A stretch of DNA of 64,000 nucleotides from Synechococcus sp. HJ21-Hayes (GCF_024345835.1 NZ_JAGQBW010000005.1:104047-168046), one strand, 5' to 3'. Counted from the stretch's first letter, positions 1-9,668 are shown. A program made the numbers and translations. The notes: generated by a model not told the origin, from the letters alone.

Positions 1-1
1 T

Positions 2-400
2 CAGGGCCTGGTGCTGCTGCGGCAATGGCAAACCATGGAGGGCGAGCATGCCATCGGCGTCTACGGCGCCAAAGTGGATCCGGCGGAGGCCACGGCCCGC
101 ACCATTGTTGTGTGGCTTGAAACGCCCACGGGTGTGAAACTCGCCACCGACACCCTGCGTTGCAGTCCGGCGGCGCCCATGCGGCTCACCCGCCAGGGCC
201 GGGCCTTGCTGATCAAGGAGCTCAACCCCGGCGGCGGCGTGACGGACGCCAACCGCCTCGATCATCAGATCTGGTGGGCGGCCTGTTTCCCGGCGCAGGC
301 CGGCAAGGATCCCGCCACTCTGGGGGCCGTGGCACGCCAGTTGGGCTACTCCGGCCAACTGCGCGAGCAGCAGCAGGTGCTTCCCGGCAACCCTCGATAG
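2..400 (+). CDS. Unrecognised protein, 5' end outside the window
   Basis: An open frame runs from the first bases of the window to a TAG at 398-400. The frame is already open at base 2, so the real start probably lies upstream. The visible 132 residues contain no signal peptide or membrane segment. They have a mixed composition with conserved-looking stretches such as QWQTMEGEHAIGVYG near the start and LDHQIWWAACFP in the second half. I do not recognise a family. The gene precedes the rre1 response-regulator gene on the same strand by 36 bp, so the two may be co-transcribed. Confidence 0.6.
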   Translation, partial: QGLVLLRQWQTMEGEHAIGVYGAKVDPAEATARTIVVWLETPTGVKLATDTLRCSPAAPMRLTRQGRALLIKELNPGGGVTDANRLDHQIWWAACFPAQAGKDPATLGAVARQLGYSGQLREQQQVLPGNPR

Positions 401-436
401 ATTGCGGCCACAGCCTTCGTGCACCCCAGCGGGCCC

Positions 437-1186
437 ATGAGCCTCGATCCCGATCTCCAGCCCGCCCCAGACGCCAGCGCCGAGCTGCCGGCTCCTTCCC
501 CAGCGCGGCTTCTGCTGGTGGACGACGAGCCCGGCCTGCGCACCGCTGTGCAGACCTACCTCGAAGATGAGGGCTTCCAGGTGACCACCGCCGTCGATGG
601 TGAGGACGGCTGGACCAAGGCCCAGGAACTGCTGCCCGACCTGGTGATCAGCGACGTGATGATGCCCCGCCTCGATGGCTACGGGCTGCTCAAGAAGCTG
701 CGGGCCGATGAGCGCCTCGGTGGCACGCCGGTGATTTTTCTCACTGCCAAGGGGATGACGGCCGATCGCATCGAGGGGTTTCAGGCCGGCGCCGACGACT
801 ACATCCCCAAGCCCTTCGATCCCGATGAGCTGGTGGCCCGGGTGCACAACGTGGTGCGCCGTCAGGAGCGACTGCTGGCGGAGGCCGCCCGCTACGCCGA
901 TGCTGATATCGGCCAGATGGCCAAGCAGATCACCGAGATCCGCTCGATGCTCACCGGCAGTGGCTCGAAAAAGGCTGCCGGTCCCGTGCGCCACGAGTTC
1001 ACTCCCCGCGAGGCCTCGGTGCTGCAGCTGGTGGCCGAGGGAATGATGAACAAGGAGATCGCAAGGCGGCTGGAAACGTCGATCCGGAATGTGGAGAAGT
1101 ACGTGAGCCGCCTGTTCACCAAAACCGGCACCGCCAGCCGCACGGAACTGGTGCGCTACGCCCTCGAACACGGCCTGGTGGACTGA
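437..1186 (+). CDS. rre1: Response regulator Rre1 (Ycf29-type), NarL/LuxR family
   Basis: A 249-residue protein with an N-terminal receiver domain (about 25-140) and a C-terminal LuxR-type helix-turn-helix (about 183-246). The receiver has the acidic pair at 29-30, phospho-acceptor Asp73 in ISDVMMP and Lys125 in YIPKPF. The HTH shows FTPREASVL, MNKEIARRL and the recognition helix SIRNVEKYVSRLF. This combination matches cyanobacterial Rre1/Ycf29, a stress and redox response regulator partnered with Hik34/Hik2-type kinases in other cyanobacteria (family knowledge). I chose ATG 437. An in-frame GTG at 419 would add six residues. The next gene starts 5 bp after the stop. Confidence 0.85.
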   Translation: MSLDPDLQPAPDASAELPAPSPARLLLVDDEPGLRTAVQTYLEDEGFQVTTAVDGEDGWTKAQELLPDLVISDVMMPRLDGYGLLKKLRADERLGGTPVIFLTAKGMTADRIEGFQAGADDYIPKPFDPDELVARVHNVVRRQERLLAEAARYADADIGQMAKQITEIRSMLTGSGSKKAAGPVRHEFTPREASVLQLVAEGMMNKEIARRLETSIRNVEKYVSRLFTKTGTASRTELVRYALEHGLVD

Positions 1187-1191
1187 GCGGC

Positions 1192-2256
1192 TTGCCCGAC
1201 ACCCAGCCATCCCTGTCTCCTGGCTGGTTGCCGGCAGCCCTGAATCAGGGCCACACCTATCGCGATCGGGTGCGGCCGGAGGATCTGCCGGCCGCTGCGG
1301 TGGAGACCCCGCTGCTGGTGAGTGCCTTCTACGCCGTCCGCTACCGCCACTCGGATCGGGCGGTGTGGAGCGAGCGGCTGCTGGCTGGCGAGATCTGGCG
1401 GAACGGCCAACAGCTCCGGGCCGATGGGCCCCTCGGCGCCGGTGATCGGCTGCAGTGGCATCGGCCCCCCTGGCAGGAGCCCGCCGTGCCGGTGCTGCCC
1501 CAGGCCGCCGTGGTGTTCGACGACGGTGACCTGCTGGTGCTCAACAAGCCCAGTGGCCTGCCGGTGCTCCCTGCCGGTGGCTTTCTCGCGCACACGCTGT
1601 TGGCCCAGCTGGAGCGGCTCTGGCCCGGGGCCCGGCCCGTGCATCGCCTGGGACGCTTCACCAGCGGCCTGCTGGTGTGTGCCCGCCAACCGGCCACGCG
1701 GGCCTGGTTGAGCGCTCTGTTGCGGGACAGCACGGGCGGCGGCGCTGGCGTACCCGCAGATCGGTGCCGCAAGCTCTACCGCGCCCTCACGGCTCCCTTG
1801 CCGCCTGATTGGTCGGTGGCCGAGAGCCGCCCCCTCACCACGGCCATCGGCCGCCGTCCCCATCCCCTGCTGGGGCAGATCTGGTGTGCTGTTTCCGCGC
1901 ACGAACCCGGCGCCTTGGCGGCCAGCAGCCAACTCACCCTGTTGGAACGCCGCTCGGAGGCATGCCTGGTGGAGGTGGCGATTGCCAGTGGCCGACCCCA
2001 CCAGATCCGGATTCACACGGCGGCCATGGGAGCGCCTTTACTGGGTGATCCGCTTTATCTGCCTGGTGGTGCGGCCTGCCCGGAGGTGGTGCCTGGAGCC
2101 GGTGGCTATCACCTCCATGCCCACCGTCTCCGGTTGGTCACCACGGCTGGAGAGCACTTGGCACTCGAGGCCCCGCTGGCGCCATATCTCGAGCGCAATG
2201 GACCGGGCCGCTGCGATGATCAGGCCCGTTCGAAGGCGATCAGGCGGGAGAAGTAA
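1192..2256 (+). CDS. RluA-family pseudouridine synthase-like protein with altered catalytic motif
   Basis: A 354-residue protein starting at TTG 1192, only 5 bp after rre1. Residues 105-300 have the RluA fold signatures: the LLVLNKPSGLPVLP stretch at 114-127, the motif HRLGRFTSGLL from residue 151, and a C-terminal GRPHQIRIH segment. RluA enzymes isomerise uridine to pseudouridine in rRNA or tRNA, using the Asp of HRLD. Here that position is Gly154 (codon GGA, 1651-1653). It may be inactive, or belong to a divergent subgroup that carries Gly at this site. The last 37 bp overlap the convergent chlM gene. The start codon is weak, so the true N-terminus is uncertain. Confidence 0.75.
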   Translation: MPDTQPSLSPGWLPAALNQGHTYRDRVRPEDLPAAAVETPLLVSAFYAVRYRHSDRAVWSERLLAGEIWRNGQQLRADGPLGAGDRLQWHRPPWQEPAVPVLPQAAVVFDDGDLLVLNKPSGLPVLPAGGFLAHTLLAQLERLWPGARPVHRLGRFTSGLLVCARQPATRAWLSALLRDSTGGGAGVPADRCRKLYRALTAPLPPDWSVAESRPLTTAIGRRPHPLLGQIWCAVSAHEPGALAASSQLTLLERRSEACLVEVAIASGRPHQIRIHTAAMGAPLLGDPLYLPGGAACPEVVPGAGGYHLHAHRLRLVTTAGEHLALEAPLAPYLERNGPGRCDDQARSKAIRREK

Positions 2257-2933
2257 AACGGGGCCTTGTTGAGGCTGCGGCGCACGGGTTTGAAGCCGGC
2301 TTCGGCGGCGGCGGCCACGATGCCGGCCTCCCTAAGGGTGTAGGCGCGGGTGGTCTTGCTGGGGCCGGGGAACAGCTGGCCGATGCCCTTGAGCAGCGCC
2401 AGCAGCGGCGTGTAGGGGGCAAAGCTCACGATCAGGTTGCGTTCTGCCATCGAGGCCAGATGGCGCACCATGTCTTCAGCGGGCTGCTGGGGGTAGTGGA
2501 TGAACACGTCCAGGCAGATCACCGTGTCGTAGCGGCCGCTGAGGCTCTCGAGATCGGAAGCCAGGAAGCTGATGCGGCCCGGGGCGATGCCGGCGTCGCC
2601 GGCGCGGCGCTCCGCCTCCTGCACCATCGCGGCCGACAGATCCGAGGCGGCGATCGAGCCGGCGCCCAGCTGGGCCAGGGGCAGGGTTAGGCTGCCCACG
2701 CCACAGCCGGCATCGCAGAAGCTGCGTGCGGCCAGGTTCCCCTGCTCCTGCAGCCAGGCCAGCACGTTGTCCACCGTTTTCTGGTGGCCGATCCGGATGT
2801 TGCGCTGCACCCGGTTCACGTCATCGCTTTCGCTGTAGATGCGGTTCCAGCGATCGAAACCGGTGGTTTCGAAGTAGCCCTTCACCTCAGCCTTTTCGGT
2901 CTGTTTGGCGTCTAGCAGCTGCTCGGCGGGCAT
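2220..2933 (-). CDS. chlM: Magnesium-protoporphyrin IX methyltransferase
   Basis: A 237-residue SAM-dependent methyltransferase that converts Mg-protoporphyrin IX to its monomethyl ester in chlorophyll synthesis. The SAM-binding motif I is clear (FCDAGCGVGSLTLPLA), followed by the acidic end of strand 2 in AASDLSAAM and a CLDVFIHYP segment. The N-terminal block with VKGYFETTGFDRWNRIYS is typical of ChlM. Length matches the family (about 230). The 3' end overlaps the convergent pseudouridine-synthase-like gene by 37 bp. The gene lies just downstream of nagA on the same strand (42 bp gap). Confidence 0.93.
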   Translation of the reverse strand: MPAEQLLDAKQTEKAEVKGYFETTGFDRWNRIYSESDDVNRVQRNIRIGHQKTVDNVLAWLQEQGNLAARSFCDAGCGVGSLTLPLAQLGAGSIAASDLSAAMVQEAERRAGDAGIAPGRISFLASDLESLSGRYDTVICLDVFIHYPQQPAEDMVRHLASMAERNLIVSFAPYTPLLALLKGIGQLFPGPSKTTRAYTLREAGIVAAAAEAGFKPVRRSLNKAPFYFSRLIAFERA

Positions 2934-2975
2934 CGGGTTGGGCCTGGGCGTGGGGGGATGTGGCGCGGATCCTAT

Positions 2976-4127
2976 TCAGGCCGCCCGTTGCCAGAGCAAG
3001 TCCGTGCCGTCGCCGCTCCAGCGCAGGGTCTCCTGGAGGGGCAGTCCCAACAGCAGCTGCTCGATGGGGCGGCTGTCCCCCAGCACTCGCCGCGGCAGCA
3101 CCGTGGCGGCGGCGATGGCCAAAGGGGCGTCGCCACTCCAGCGGGCCAGGCGGCCCACGGCCTCCAGCAGCGGCAGGGTCACCCCCGCCAGGGTGCCGTC
3201 CTCCAGGCGGCAGCTGCCCTGCGCCACGATCAGGGGCCGCTCATCCCAGCGGTGGGTGCCATCGGCCAGGCCGTAGGGCGCCAGGGCATCACTCACCAGC
3301 ACCACTTGCTGGGGGAGCAGGCGCTGCAGCAGCACCGCCATGGAAGGGGCCACATGCACCCCATCGGCAATCAGTCCCAGGGCCACATCGCCCCGCAGGG
3401 CGGCGGCGGCAATTGGGCCCGGGGCCCGGTGGTGCAGGCCCGCCATGGCGTTGAGGGCATGGGTCACCATGCCCACGCCGGCCTGGAAGGCGGTGGCGGC
3501 CTGCTGCTCGTTGGCTTCGCTGTGGCCCAGGCTCACCACGATGCCCTGAGCCCGTAGGGCCGCGATCACCTCAGCGGCTCCTTCCAGCTCCGGCGCCAGG
3601 GTCATCAGGTCAATGTCCTGCTCGAAGCCGCCGATCCGTTCCTGCAGGGCCGCCAGGCTTGGCGTCGCCAGGTGCTGTGCCGGGTGGGCACCCCGGCGGG
3701 CCCTGGCCAGGAACGGACCCTCCAGGTGGGCCCCCAGCAACAGGCAGCGCCCGGGCCGGTGGCTCTCGCGGGCCTCCCGCAACACCGTCAGGGCCTGGCG
3801 CAGGTCGGCCACACCGCAGGTGACCAGCGTGGGACAGATGGCCTCCACGCCGTCGCGCCAGAGCAGCTCCAGCAGCTCTACCAGTCGGGGTAGATCACGG
3901 GGCGTGAGCTCCGGGAAGGCCAGGCCCAGGCCTCCGTTGATCTGGAGGTCGATGCCGGCGGGGCTGAGCCAGTCGCCCTGCCAGTCGTCGCCGGCGGCGC
4001 AGCTGCCCGGCGCCAGGGGTTCCACCACGGTGATCTGTTGCAGGGCGTCGAGGCCCACCCGCCACTGCCGCGGGCTGCCGCCTGGGGGCATCGCCTCCGG
4101 CAGGCGTACATTGCTGAGCCAGCGCAT
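2976..4127 (-). CDS. nagA: N-acetylglucosamine-6-phosphate deacetylase
   Basis: A 383-residue amidohydrolase-fold enzyme that deacetylates GlcNAc-6-phosphate, feeding amino-sugar recycling. Motifs seen in order are [14 protein letters not shown], the metal-ligand segment [27 protein letters not shown] with a ligand His, VTHALNAM with a ligand His, and [11 protein letters not shown] with the catalytic Asp. I chose ATG 4127. An in-frame ATG at 4193 would add 22 residues but would overlap the start of the divergent purE. No nagB or sugar transporter is nearby, so the role is probably recycling rather than growth on GlcNAc. Confidence 0.88.
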   Translation of the reverse strand: MRWLSNVRLPEAMPPGGSPRQWRVGLDALQQITVVEPLAPGSCAAGDDWQGDWLSPAGIDLQINGGLGLAFPELTPRDLPRLVELLELLWRDGVEAICPTLVTCGVADLRQALTVLREARESHRPGRCLLLGAHLEGPFLARARRGAHPAQHLATPSLAALQERIGGFEQDIDLMTLAPELEGAAEVIAALRAQGIVVSLGHSEANEQQAATAFQAGVGMVTHALNAMAGLHHRAPGPIAAAALRGDVALGLIADGVHVAPSMAVLLQRLLPQQVVLVSDALAPYGLADGTHRWDERPLIVAQGSCRLEDGTLAGVTLPLLEAVGRLARWSGDAPLAIAAATVLPRRVLGDSRPIEQLLLGLPLQETLRWSGDGTDLLWQRAA

Positions 4128-4191
4128 GGCGGTGCGGTTGAGGCCGGGGACGGGAGGATGCCATCCTCGCTGCCTTCTGGGGGTCTTGCCC

Positions 4192-4734
4192 ATGGCCGAT
4201 CACAGCACCGCATCCGCTACGCCGCGGGTGGCCGTGGTGATGGGCAGTGATTCCGATCTGCCCACCATGCAGCCGGCGGTAGAGATGCTCGAGCGCTTCG
4301 GCGTGGCCTGCGAGGTGCGGGTGCTCTCGGCCCATCGCACGCCCCTGGAGATGGTGGCCTTCGCCCAGCAGGCTGCCGGCCGCGGCTTCCAGGTGATCAT
4401 TGCCGGCGCCGGTGGCGCCGCCCACCTGCCGGGCATGGTGGCCTCGCTCACCACTCTGCCGGTGATCGGTGTGCCGGTCCAGACCCGGGCGCTCTCAGGG
4501 GTGGATTCGCTCCACTCGATTGTGCAGATGCCTGCGGGCATTCCCGTGGCCACTGTGGCCATCGGCAATGGGGCCAACGCGGGTCTGCTGGCCGCCCAGA
4601 TCCTCGCCATCGCCGATGCACCGCTGAGCGAGCGCGTGGCGGCCTACCGCCAGGGCCTGCACGATCAGGTGGTGGCCAAAGATGCCAAGTTGCTCGAGCT
4701 GGGCAGCGCCGCCTACCTGGCCCAGATGCCCTAG
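4192..4734 (+). CDS. purE: N5-carboxyaminoimidazole ribonucleotide mutase
   Basis: A 180-residue class I PurE of purine biosynthesis, which moves the carboxyl group of N5-CAIR to give CAIR. Family motifs are strong: [14 protein letters not shown] near the start, [22 protein letters not shown], then [22 protein letters not shown] and [18 protein letters not shown]. The frame stays open far upstream, but the family begins just before [13 protein letters not shown] 4192 gives the normal length. It is divergent from nagA, with 64 bp between the chosen starts. Confidence 0.95.
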   Translation: MADHSTASATPRVAVVMGSDSDLPTMQPAVEMLERFGVACEVRVLSAHRTPLEMVAFAQQAAGRGFQVIIAGAGGAAHLPGMVASLTTLPVIGVPVQTRALSGVDSLHSIVQMPAGIPVATVAIGNGANAGLLAAQILAIADAPLSERVAAYRQGLHDQVVAKDAKLLELGSAAYLAQMP

Positions 4735-4827
4735 GCCCGGAACCAACAGTCCTGCTGAATAGCGGCCGCTGCCTTGGCAGGCCTAGGTCATGGCCGCCAA
4801 GCTGAGGGCCTAAGCCCCTGGACGCCC

Positions 4828-5910
4828 ATGCTTGAGCGGCTGGTTCTTCCCCTATGGCTGAGGCTCAGTCTTGCCCTGCCGCTGTTGGTGCTCAATCTGT
4901 GGGTGCTGCGCCAGTTGTTGGTGCCCCTGGCGCCATTCCCGGCCCTGTTCCTGGGGGCTGCGCTGATTGCGTTTCTGCTCGATCTGCCGACCCGTTGGCT
5001 CCATGCCCGGGGCCTGCCCCGGGGGCTGGCTGTGCTGGCGGTGGTTGGTCTGGGACTGGGGCTGCTGGTGCTCGCGGCCATCTGGCTGGTGCCCCGCTTG
5101 ATCGAGCAGCTGGGGGAATTGATCAATGCCTTGCCCGCCTGGTTGGTGCAAGGGGAGCACTGGCTGGATCAGCTGGAGGGCTGGGCTGCAGAGCGGCGGC
5201 TGCCCACGGAGTTCACCAACCTCAGCAGCACCCTGCTGGCCAGGGCCAGCCAGCTGGCGAGTCAGCTCAGCCAGCGCCTGCTGGGTTTGCTGGGGGCCAC
5301 CTTGAGCCTCACCGTGAACACGGTGATCGTGGCGGTACTGGCGGTGTTTCTGCTGCTGGGAGGTGAAACCATCGTGGCGGGTTTGTCCCGCTGGCTGCCC
5401 CAGAGAGCCCGGGAGCTGGTGCTGACGACCCTTGGCCGCACCTTCCGGGGCTATTTCGCTGGCCAGGTGGTGCTGGCCCTGATCCTCAGTGCGGCCCAGA
5501 TGGTGGTGTTCACCTTGCTGGGGATTCCCTATGGCGTGCTGTTCGCCGTGGTGATTGGCCTCACCACCCTGATTCCCTATGCCAGTGCTCTCACCATCGT
5601 TCTAGTGAGCACCCTGCTGGCCCTGGATGACCCACGCACCGGTGCGGAGGTGCTGGCGGCTGCCATCACAGTGGGGCAGGTGGTGGATCAGGTGATCCAG
5701 CCCCGGCTGATGGGCAGCATCGTGGGCTTGCAGCCCGCCTGGTTGTTGGTGTGTCTGCCCATCGGGGCGCGTGTGGGCAGCTTGATGGGCTTGGGCGATC
5801 TGCTGGGCCTACTCCTGGCTGTGCCGGTAACCAGTTGCTTCAAGACGTTCCTCGATGCCTGGGCCGACAGCAGGGGGGTGCCGGAGGTGCTCAGGCTGCC
5901 TGAGGAATGA
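4828..5910 (+). CDS. AI-2E transporter family (PerM/YdiK-like) membrane protein
   Basis: A 360-residue polytopic protein of the AI-2E/PerM permease family. Hydrophobic segments cluster at the N-terminus (three, about residues 8-75), then comes an amphipathic soluble stretch with many Leu and Gln. A C-terminal block of four or five helices includes LGIPYGVLFAVVIGLTTLIPY and the VDQVIQPRLMG motif, both typical of the family. Substrates are mostly unproven; some members move small metabolites or ions. ATG 4828 starts right before the first membrane helix, and an upstream in-frame start at 4774 is less likely. The end overlaps convergent cysC by 20 bp. Confidence 0.85.
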   Translation: MLERLVLPLWLRLSLALPLLVLNLWVLRQLLVPLAPFPALFLGAALIAFLLDLPTRWLHARGLPRGLAVLAVVGLGLGLLVLAAIWLVPRLIEQLGELINALPAWLVQGEHWLDQLEGWAAERRLPTEFTNLSSTLLARASQLASQLSQRLLGLLGATLSLTVNTVIVAVLAVFLLLGGETIVAGLSRWLPQRARELVLTTLGRTFRGYFAGQVVLALILSAAQMVVFTLLGIPYGVLFAVVIGLTTLIPYASALTIVLVSTLLALDDPRTGAEVLAAAITVGQVVDQVIQPRLMGSIVGLQPAWLLVCLPIGARVGSLMGLGDLLGLLLAVPVTSCFKTFLDAWADSRGVPEVLRLPEE

Positions 5911-6541
5911 TGGCCTTGGCCTGGAGATAGGTGATCACTTGCGTCACCGAGTCCTCCAGGGTTTGGCTGCCGGTATCCACCCGCAGCTCGGGATGCTCGG
6001 GTGCCTCGTAGGGGCTGGAGATGCCGGTGAACTCCTGGATTTCGCCGGCACGGGCCTTGGCGTAGAGGCCCTTGGTGTCGCGCTGCTCGCACACGTCCAG
6101 GTTGGCGGCGCAGTGAATCTCGATGAAGTCGCCGGCGGCCACTAGGGCGCGGGCCTTGTCGCGGTCTGCCTTGAACGGCGACACGAAGGCGGTGAGCACG
6201 ACCACGCCCGCATCGAGGAACAGCTTGCTCACCTCGCCGATGCGGCGGATGTTCTCCTCGCGGGCGGCATCGGAGAAGCCCAGGTCCTTGCAAAGGCCGT
6301 GGCGCACGTTGTCACCGTCGAGCACGTAGCAGGAGAGCCCACGCGCAAACAGGGCGGAGTTCACGGCGTTGGCCAGGGTGCTCTTGCCGGCGCCGCTCAG
6401 ACCGGTGAACCAGAGGATGGCGCTGCGGTGGCCGCGTTGCCGGGCCCGGGCTGCCCTGTCCACCGAGGTGTGGTGCCAGGCGATGTTGCTGGAGGCTCCC
6501 TGGGTGGTCAGTTCGCCGTAGGGGACCGTGGGGGCGGTCAT
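5891..6541 (-). CDS. cysC: Adenylyl-sulfate kinase
   Basis: A 216-residue APS kinase that phosphorylates adenosine 5'-phosphosulfate to PAPS during sulfate assimilation. It has the P-loop GLSGAGKSTLA, the APS-binding region LDGDNVRHGLCKDLGFS, EENIRRIGEVSKLF, and the lid segment DTKGLYAKARAGEIQEFTGI with SPYEAP. Length fits the stand-alone CysC family. It converges on the AI-2E family gene with a 20 bp overlap. It is followed upstream on the same strand by dgkA (57 bp gap), with no obvious functional link. Confidence 0.95.
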   Translation of the reverse strand: MTAPTVPYGELTTQGASSNIAWHHTSVDRAARARQRGHRSAILWFTGLSGAGKSTLANAVNSALFARGLSCYVLDGDNVRHGLCKDLGFSDAAREENIRRIGEVSKLFLDAGVVVLTAFVSPFKADRDKARALVAAGDFIEIHCAANLDVCEQRDTKGLYAKARAGEIQEFTGISSPYEAPEHPELRVDTGSQTLEDSVTQVITYLQAKAIIPQAA

Positions 6542-6598
6542 TGCGCTCTGCTGCAGGCTGATGGGCCAAGTATCCCCCGCTGCCCGCGCCGGTCGGCC

Positions 6599-7009
6599 TC
6601 AGGCCCGGCCGGAGAACAACAGTCGCCAGGCCTCCAGCACCATCACGCCCATCCAGGCGAGGATGCAGAGCCCCACGGCTGCCGCAGCGATGTCCTTGGT
6701 GGCGCCGATCTGCGGCGCCCGATCGGGCTGTACATAGTCACATAGCTCTTCAATGGCGGTGTTCAGCAGCTCGGCCGCTAGCACCAGGGCCGTGGCCACC
6801 AGCAGCAGCCCGAAGTCCACCCAGGAGCGCTGGACAAAGGCCACCGCCAACAACACCACGGAAACCAGGAGCTTGTAGGCCACCGCTGTGTCACGCATCG
6901 CCAAGCGCAGTCCATGCAGGGCCACGCGGCATTTGCGCAGGGGGTCGTAGGGCCTGGGATGAGTGGCGGGCACCCATCCATTTTGTGGGTGTGCACTCAA
7001 CGGCGCCAC
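6599..7009 (-). CDS. dgkA: Diacylglycerol kinase (DgkA family)
   Basis: A 136-residue small integral-membrane lipid kinase. Three hydrophobic helices are visible (about 44-62, 66-82 and 108-126). They include the family signature [15 protein letters not shown] with its conserved acidic residues. Members phosphorylate diacylglycerol or undecaprenol in the membrane. The N-terminal 30 residues are cytosolic and proline-rich. The start codon is GTG at 7009, 8 bp after the end of the SUI1-factor gene on the same strand, so the two are probably co-transcribed. Confidence 0.9.
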   Translation of the reverse strand: MAPLSAHPQNGWVPATHPRPYDPLRKCRVALHGLRLAMRDTAVAYKLLVSVVLLAVAFVQRSWVDFGLLLVATALVLAAELLNTAIEELCDYVQPDRAPQIGATKDIAAAAVGLCILAWMGVMVLEAWRLLFSGRA

Positions 7010-7017
7010 AGGGCGCC

Positions 7018-7350
7018 TCAGCCCCCCGCCTGTTTGGGCCGGTAGCCGGCCTTCTCCAGGGCGGCCAGGGCCGGGGTCACCTGGTCGCCCTGGAGCTCAA
7101 TTACCCCGTCCTTCACGGTGCCGCCCGTGCCGGCGGCGGCCTTGAGCTGTTTCAGCAAGGCCTTGAGCTCGGCTTCCGGCGCCTCCAGTCCGGTGATGGC
7201 CGTTACCAGTTTTCCGCCTTTGCCCGCCTTGGTGCGTTGCACCCGCACCCGCTGCTGGGCCTTGGGGGTGAGCCCGCCAGTCTCAGCGCCGGCCACGCCC
7301 CGCTCCAGGCTTTCCGGCCTGCTGAATTCCTGCCAGCCGCCCTTGGCCAT
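7018..7350 (-). CDS. SUI1/YciH-type translation initiation factor
   Basis: A 110-residue protein with a C-terminal SUI1 (eIF1-like) domain at about 35-105. Recognisable blocks are [22 protein letters not shown], then [25 protein letters not shown] and a C-terminal [13 protein letters not shown]. Bacterial SUI1 proteins can influence start-codon fidelity but their role in cyanobacteria is not established. The gene is divergent from trpB, with 39 bp between them, and immediately precedes dgkA. Confidence 0.88.
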   Translation of the reverse strand: MAKGGWQEFSRPESLERGVAGAETGGLTPKAQQRVRVQRTKAGKGGKLVTAITGLEAPEAELKALLKQLKAAAGTGGTVKDGVIELQGDQVTPALAALEKAGYRPKQAGG

Positions 7351-7389
7351 GGCTGCTTCTTACGCTGCAGTGATCTTGCTCCGCCGCTG

Positions 7390-8679
7390 GTGACCAGCAC
7401 CGTTCCCCCTGTGTCCACTGCCAGCGGCCTGTCTTCCGTCAGCGGCCCCGATCCCAGCGCCCTGGAGCTGGCGGCGCGCCCCAACAGCCTGGGCCGCTAC
7501 GGCCAGTTCGGCGGCCAGTACGTGCCGGAAACCCTGATCCCCGCCCTGGCCGAGCTGGAGCAGGCGGCCGCCGAGGCCTGGAAGGATCCGGCCTTCACCG
7601 ATCGGTTGAACCATCTGCTGCGCACCTATGTGGGGCGCCCCAATCCCCTCTATGAGGCCGAGCGCCTCACCGAGCACTACCGCCGCGCCGAGGGCGGTCC
7701 GCGCATCTGGCTGAAGCGCGAAGACCTGAACCACACCGGCGCCCACAAGATCAACAACGCCCTGGGGCAGGCGCTGCTGGCCCTGCGCATGGGCAAGCAG
7801 CGGATCATCGCCGAAACCGGCGCTGGCCAGCACGGCGTGGCCACGGCCACCGTGTGCGCCCGCTTCGGCCTGGAGTGCGTTGTGTACATGGGCGCCGAAG
7901 ACATGCGCCGCCAGGCCCTGAATGTGTTCCGCATGCGCCTGCTGGGGGCCAGGGTGCAACCCGTGACGGCGGGCACCGCCACCCTCAAGGACGCCACCAG
8001 CGAGGCCATCCGCGACTGGGTGACCAACGTGGAGACCACCCACTACATCCTTGGCTCGGTGGCGGGCCCCCACCCCTTCCCGATGCTGGTGCGTGATTTC
8101 CACGCCGTGATCGGTGAGGAAACCAAACGCCAGTGCCACGAGGCCTTCGGCCGCAATCCTGATGTGCTGGTGGCCTGCGTGGGCGGCGGCTCCAATGCCA
8201 TGGGCCTGTTCCATCCCTTCGTGCAGGACACGGCCGTGCGCCTGGTGGGGGTGGAGGCCGCCGGTGATGGCGTGGCCACCGGCCGCCATGCCGCCACCAT
8301 TACCGAGGGCCGCGTTGGGGTGTTGCACGGTGCCATGAGCCTGCTGCTGCAGGACGATGAAGGCCAGGTTCAGGAGGCCCATTCGATCAGCGCCGGCCTT
8401 GATTACCCCGGCGTGGGCCCCGAGCACAGCTACCTGAAAACGATCGGCCGGGCTGAATACGGCGCTGTGACTGACGCCGAGGCCCTGGATGCCCTGCAGC
8501 TCCTCTGCCGCCTGGAGGGCATCATTCCGGCCCTGGAAACGGCCCACGCCTTCGCCTGGCTGGAGAAGCTCTGCCCCACACTGGCCCCTGGCACCGAGGT
8601 GGTGCTCAACCTGTCGGGCCGCGGCGACAAGGACGTGAACACCGTGGCCGAGAAGCTCGGCGACGCCATGGGCGGTTAG
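7390..8679 (+). CDS. trpB: Tryptophan synthase beta chain
   Basis: A 429-residue PLP enzyme that joins indole and serine to make tryptophan, working with TrpA (not in this window). Key features are [15 protein letters not shown], the PLP lysine in [23 protein letters not shown], the phosphate-binding loop [12 protein letters not shown], and the C-terminal [10 protein letters not shown]. The reading frame continues upstream to 6985, but that part is antisense to the SUI1 gene. GTG 7390 gives the normal N-terminus. The stop overlaps convergent hrcA by 4 bp. Confidence 0.96.
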   Translation: MTSTVPPVSTASGLSSVSGPDPSALELAARPNSLGRYGQFGGQYVPETLIPALAELEQAAAEAWKDPAFTDRLNHLLRTYVGRPNPLYEAERLTEHYRRAEGGPRIWLKREDLNHTGAHKINNALGQALLALRMGKQRIIAETGAGQHGVATATVCARFGLECVVYMGAEDMRRQALNVFRMRLLGARVQPVTAGTATLKDATSEAIRDWVTNVETTHYILGSVAGPHPFPMLVRDFHAVIGEETKRQCHEAFGRNPDVLVACVGGGSNAMGLFHPFVQDTAVRLVGVEAAGDGVATGRHAATITEGRVGVLHGAMSLLLQDDEGQVQEAHSISAGLDYPGVGPEHSYLKTIGRAEYGAVTDAEALDALQLLCRLEGIIPALETAHAFAWLEKLCPTLAPGTEVVLNLSGRGDKDVNTVAEKLGDAMGG

Positions 8680-9668
8680 CCCAGCAGCCGCTCCAGGCTG
8701 CTGGCCACGGACTGCACGGCCGAGCGTGCGGTGGCGTAGGCCATGCGCATCGGACCCACCAGGGCCACCTGGCCCACTCCACCGGTTCCCGTGCAGTAGC
8801 GGGCCTGCACGACCGCGCACTGCTTCAGGGCCGGGTGGGGGTGTTCCGAGCCAATCCACACGCCGCCCAGGTGCAGGGCTCCCTCGGCCTGCAGCAGCTG
8901 CTGGGGCTGTTCTTCCACCAGCTGCAGCAGGGGCCGGAGGCTCGCGGTGCGGCTGAATTCCGGTTGGCTCAGTAAGCCACCTAGGCCTAGGGCCACCGCG
9001 CTCTCCTGCTCTGCAGTCCTGGCCTCCCGATGGCTGCGCAGGGCCTGGCGCAACAGTTCACCGCTCAGCCGCAGCTGCGGTGGTAGGCAGGCCCAGTTGA
9101 GCGAGCCGGTTTCCAGCTGACCGGTGGCCCAGCGCTCCAGTGCCGGTAACTCGGCGGTTGCCGTGGCCGGCAGGCGAAGGTTGAGGCTGCTGGCCGCCGC
9201 GGCGTTCTCCACCAGAAACACCAGCAGCCGGTCGCCGCTGGGCACCAGCCTCAGGGCCTGCAGGCTGGGCTGCAAGCGCTGGGGCCGCGTGATCAGGCTG
9301 AGGAGGCCCGTGAGGTCGGCCAGGCGACGGGCTAGGTGCAGGAGCAGGTCGTCTAGGGCGGCCCACTGCAGGCTCAGACTCGTGAGTTCCCGCTCCAGTT
9401 GACCCGCTGCGGCTCCCGGTGCCGGCAGCAGGCAGTCCACGTAATGGCGGTAGCCCTGCTGGCTGGGCACCCGACCCGCGGACGTGTGGGGTTGGGTGAG
9501 CAGGCCCTTCTGCTCCAGGGCCCCCATGGCCGAGCGCACCGTGGCCGGACTGGCCTCCAGGCCGAAGCGGCGCACCAGGGTCTGGCTGCCCACCGGTTCG
9601 GTGGTGTCCACGTAGTGCCGCACGGTGGCCCGAAGCACCTCCTGTTGGCGGCGGGGCAGCACTTGCAC
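8676..9668 (-). CDS. hrcA: Heat-inducible transcription repressor HrcA
   Basis: A 330-residue repressor that binds CIRCE operators of groE/dnaK operons in other bacteria. The N-terminal winged helix is typical: [45 protein letters not shown], and [18 protein letters not shown]. The C-terminal part ends with [20 protein letters not shown], the usual family ending. GTG 9668 is the likely start, with a second GTG two codons later. None of its usual chaperone targets is in this window. Confidence 0.94.
   Translation of the reverse strand: MQVLPRRQQEVLRATVRHYVDTTEPVGSQTLVRRFGLEASPATVRSAMGALEQKGLLTQPHTSAGRVPSQQGYRHYVDCLLPAPGAAAGQLERELTSLSLQWAALDDLLLHLARRLADLTGLLSLITRPQRLQPSLQALRLVPSGDRLLVFLVENAAAASSLNLRLPATATAELPALERWATGQLETGSLNWACLPPQLRLSGELLRQALRSHREARTAEQESAVALGLGGLLSQPEFSRTASLRPLLQLVEEQPQQLLQAEGALHLGGVWIGSEHPHPALKQCAVVQARYCTGTGGVGQVALVGPMRMAYATARSAVQSVASSLERLLG

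Noticed and set aside
1156..2016. A 286-codon minus-strand frame over the pseudouridine synthase gene
   Set aside because: Antisense shadow rich in Gly, Gln and His; the plus-strand gene has RluA motifs.
4735..4827. GC-rich inverted repeats between purE and the AI-2E family gene as a terminator
   Set aside because: The possible stems (around CCTAGGC and TGCC/GGCA) are short and no T-run follows.
6985..7389. Extension of the trpB frame upstream
   Set aside because: It is antisense to the SUI1 factor gene and has no similarity to the TrpB N-terminus.
7360..8859. A 499-codon open frame on the minus strand, antisense to trpB
   Set aside because: It mirrors trpB codons in high-GC DNA, is rich in His, Gly and Ala without a fold pattern, and trpB itself is certain.
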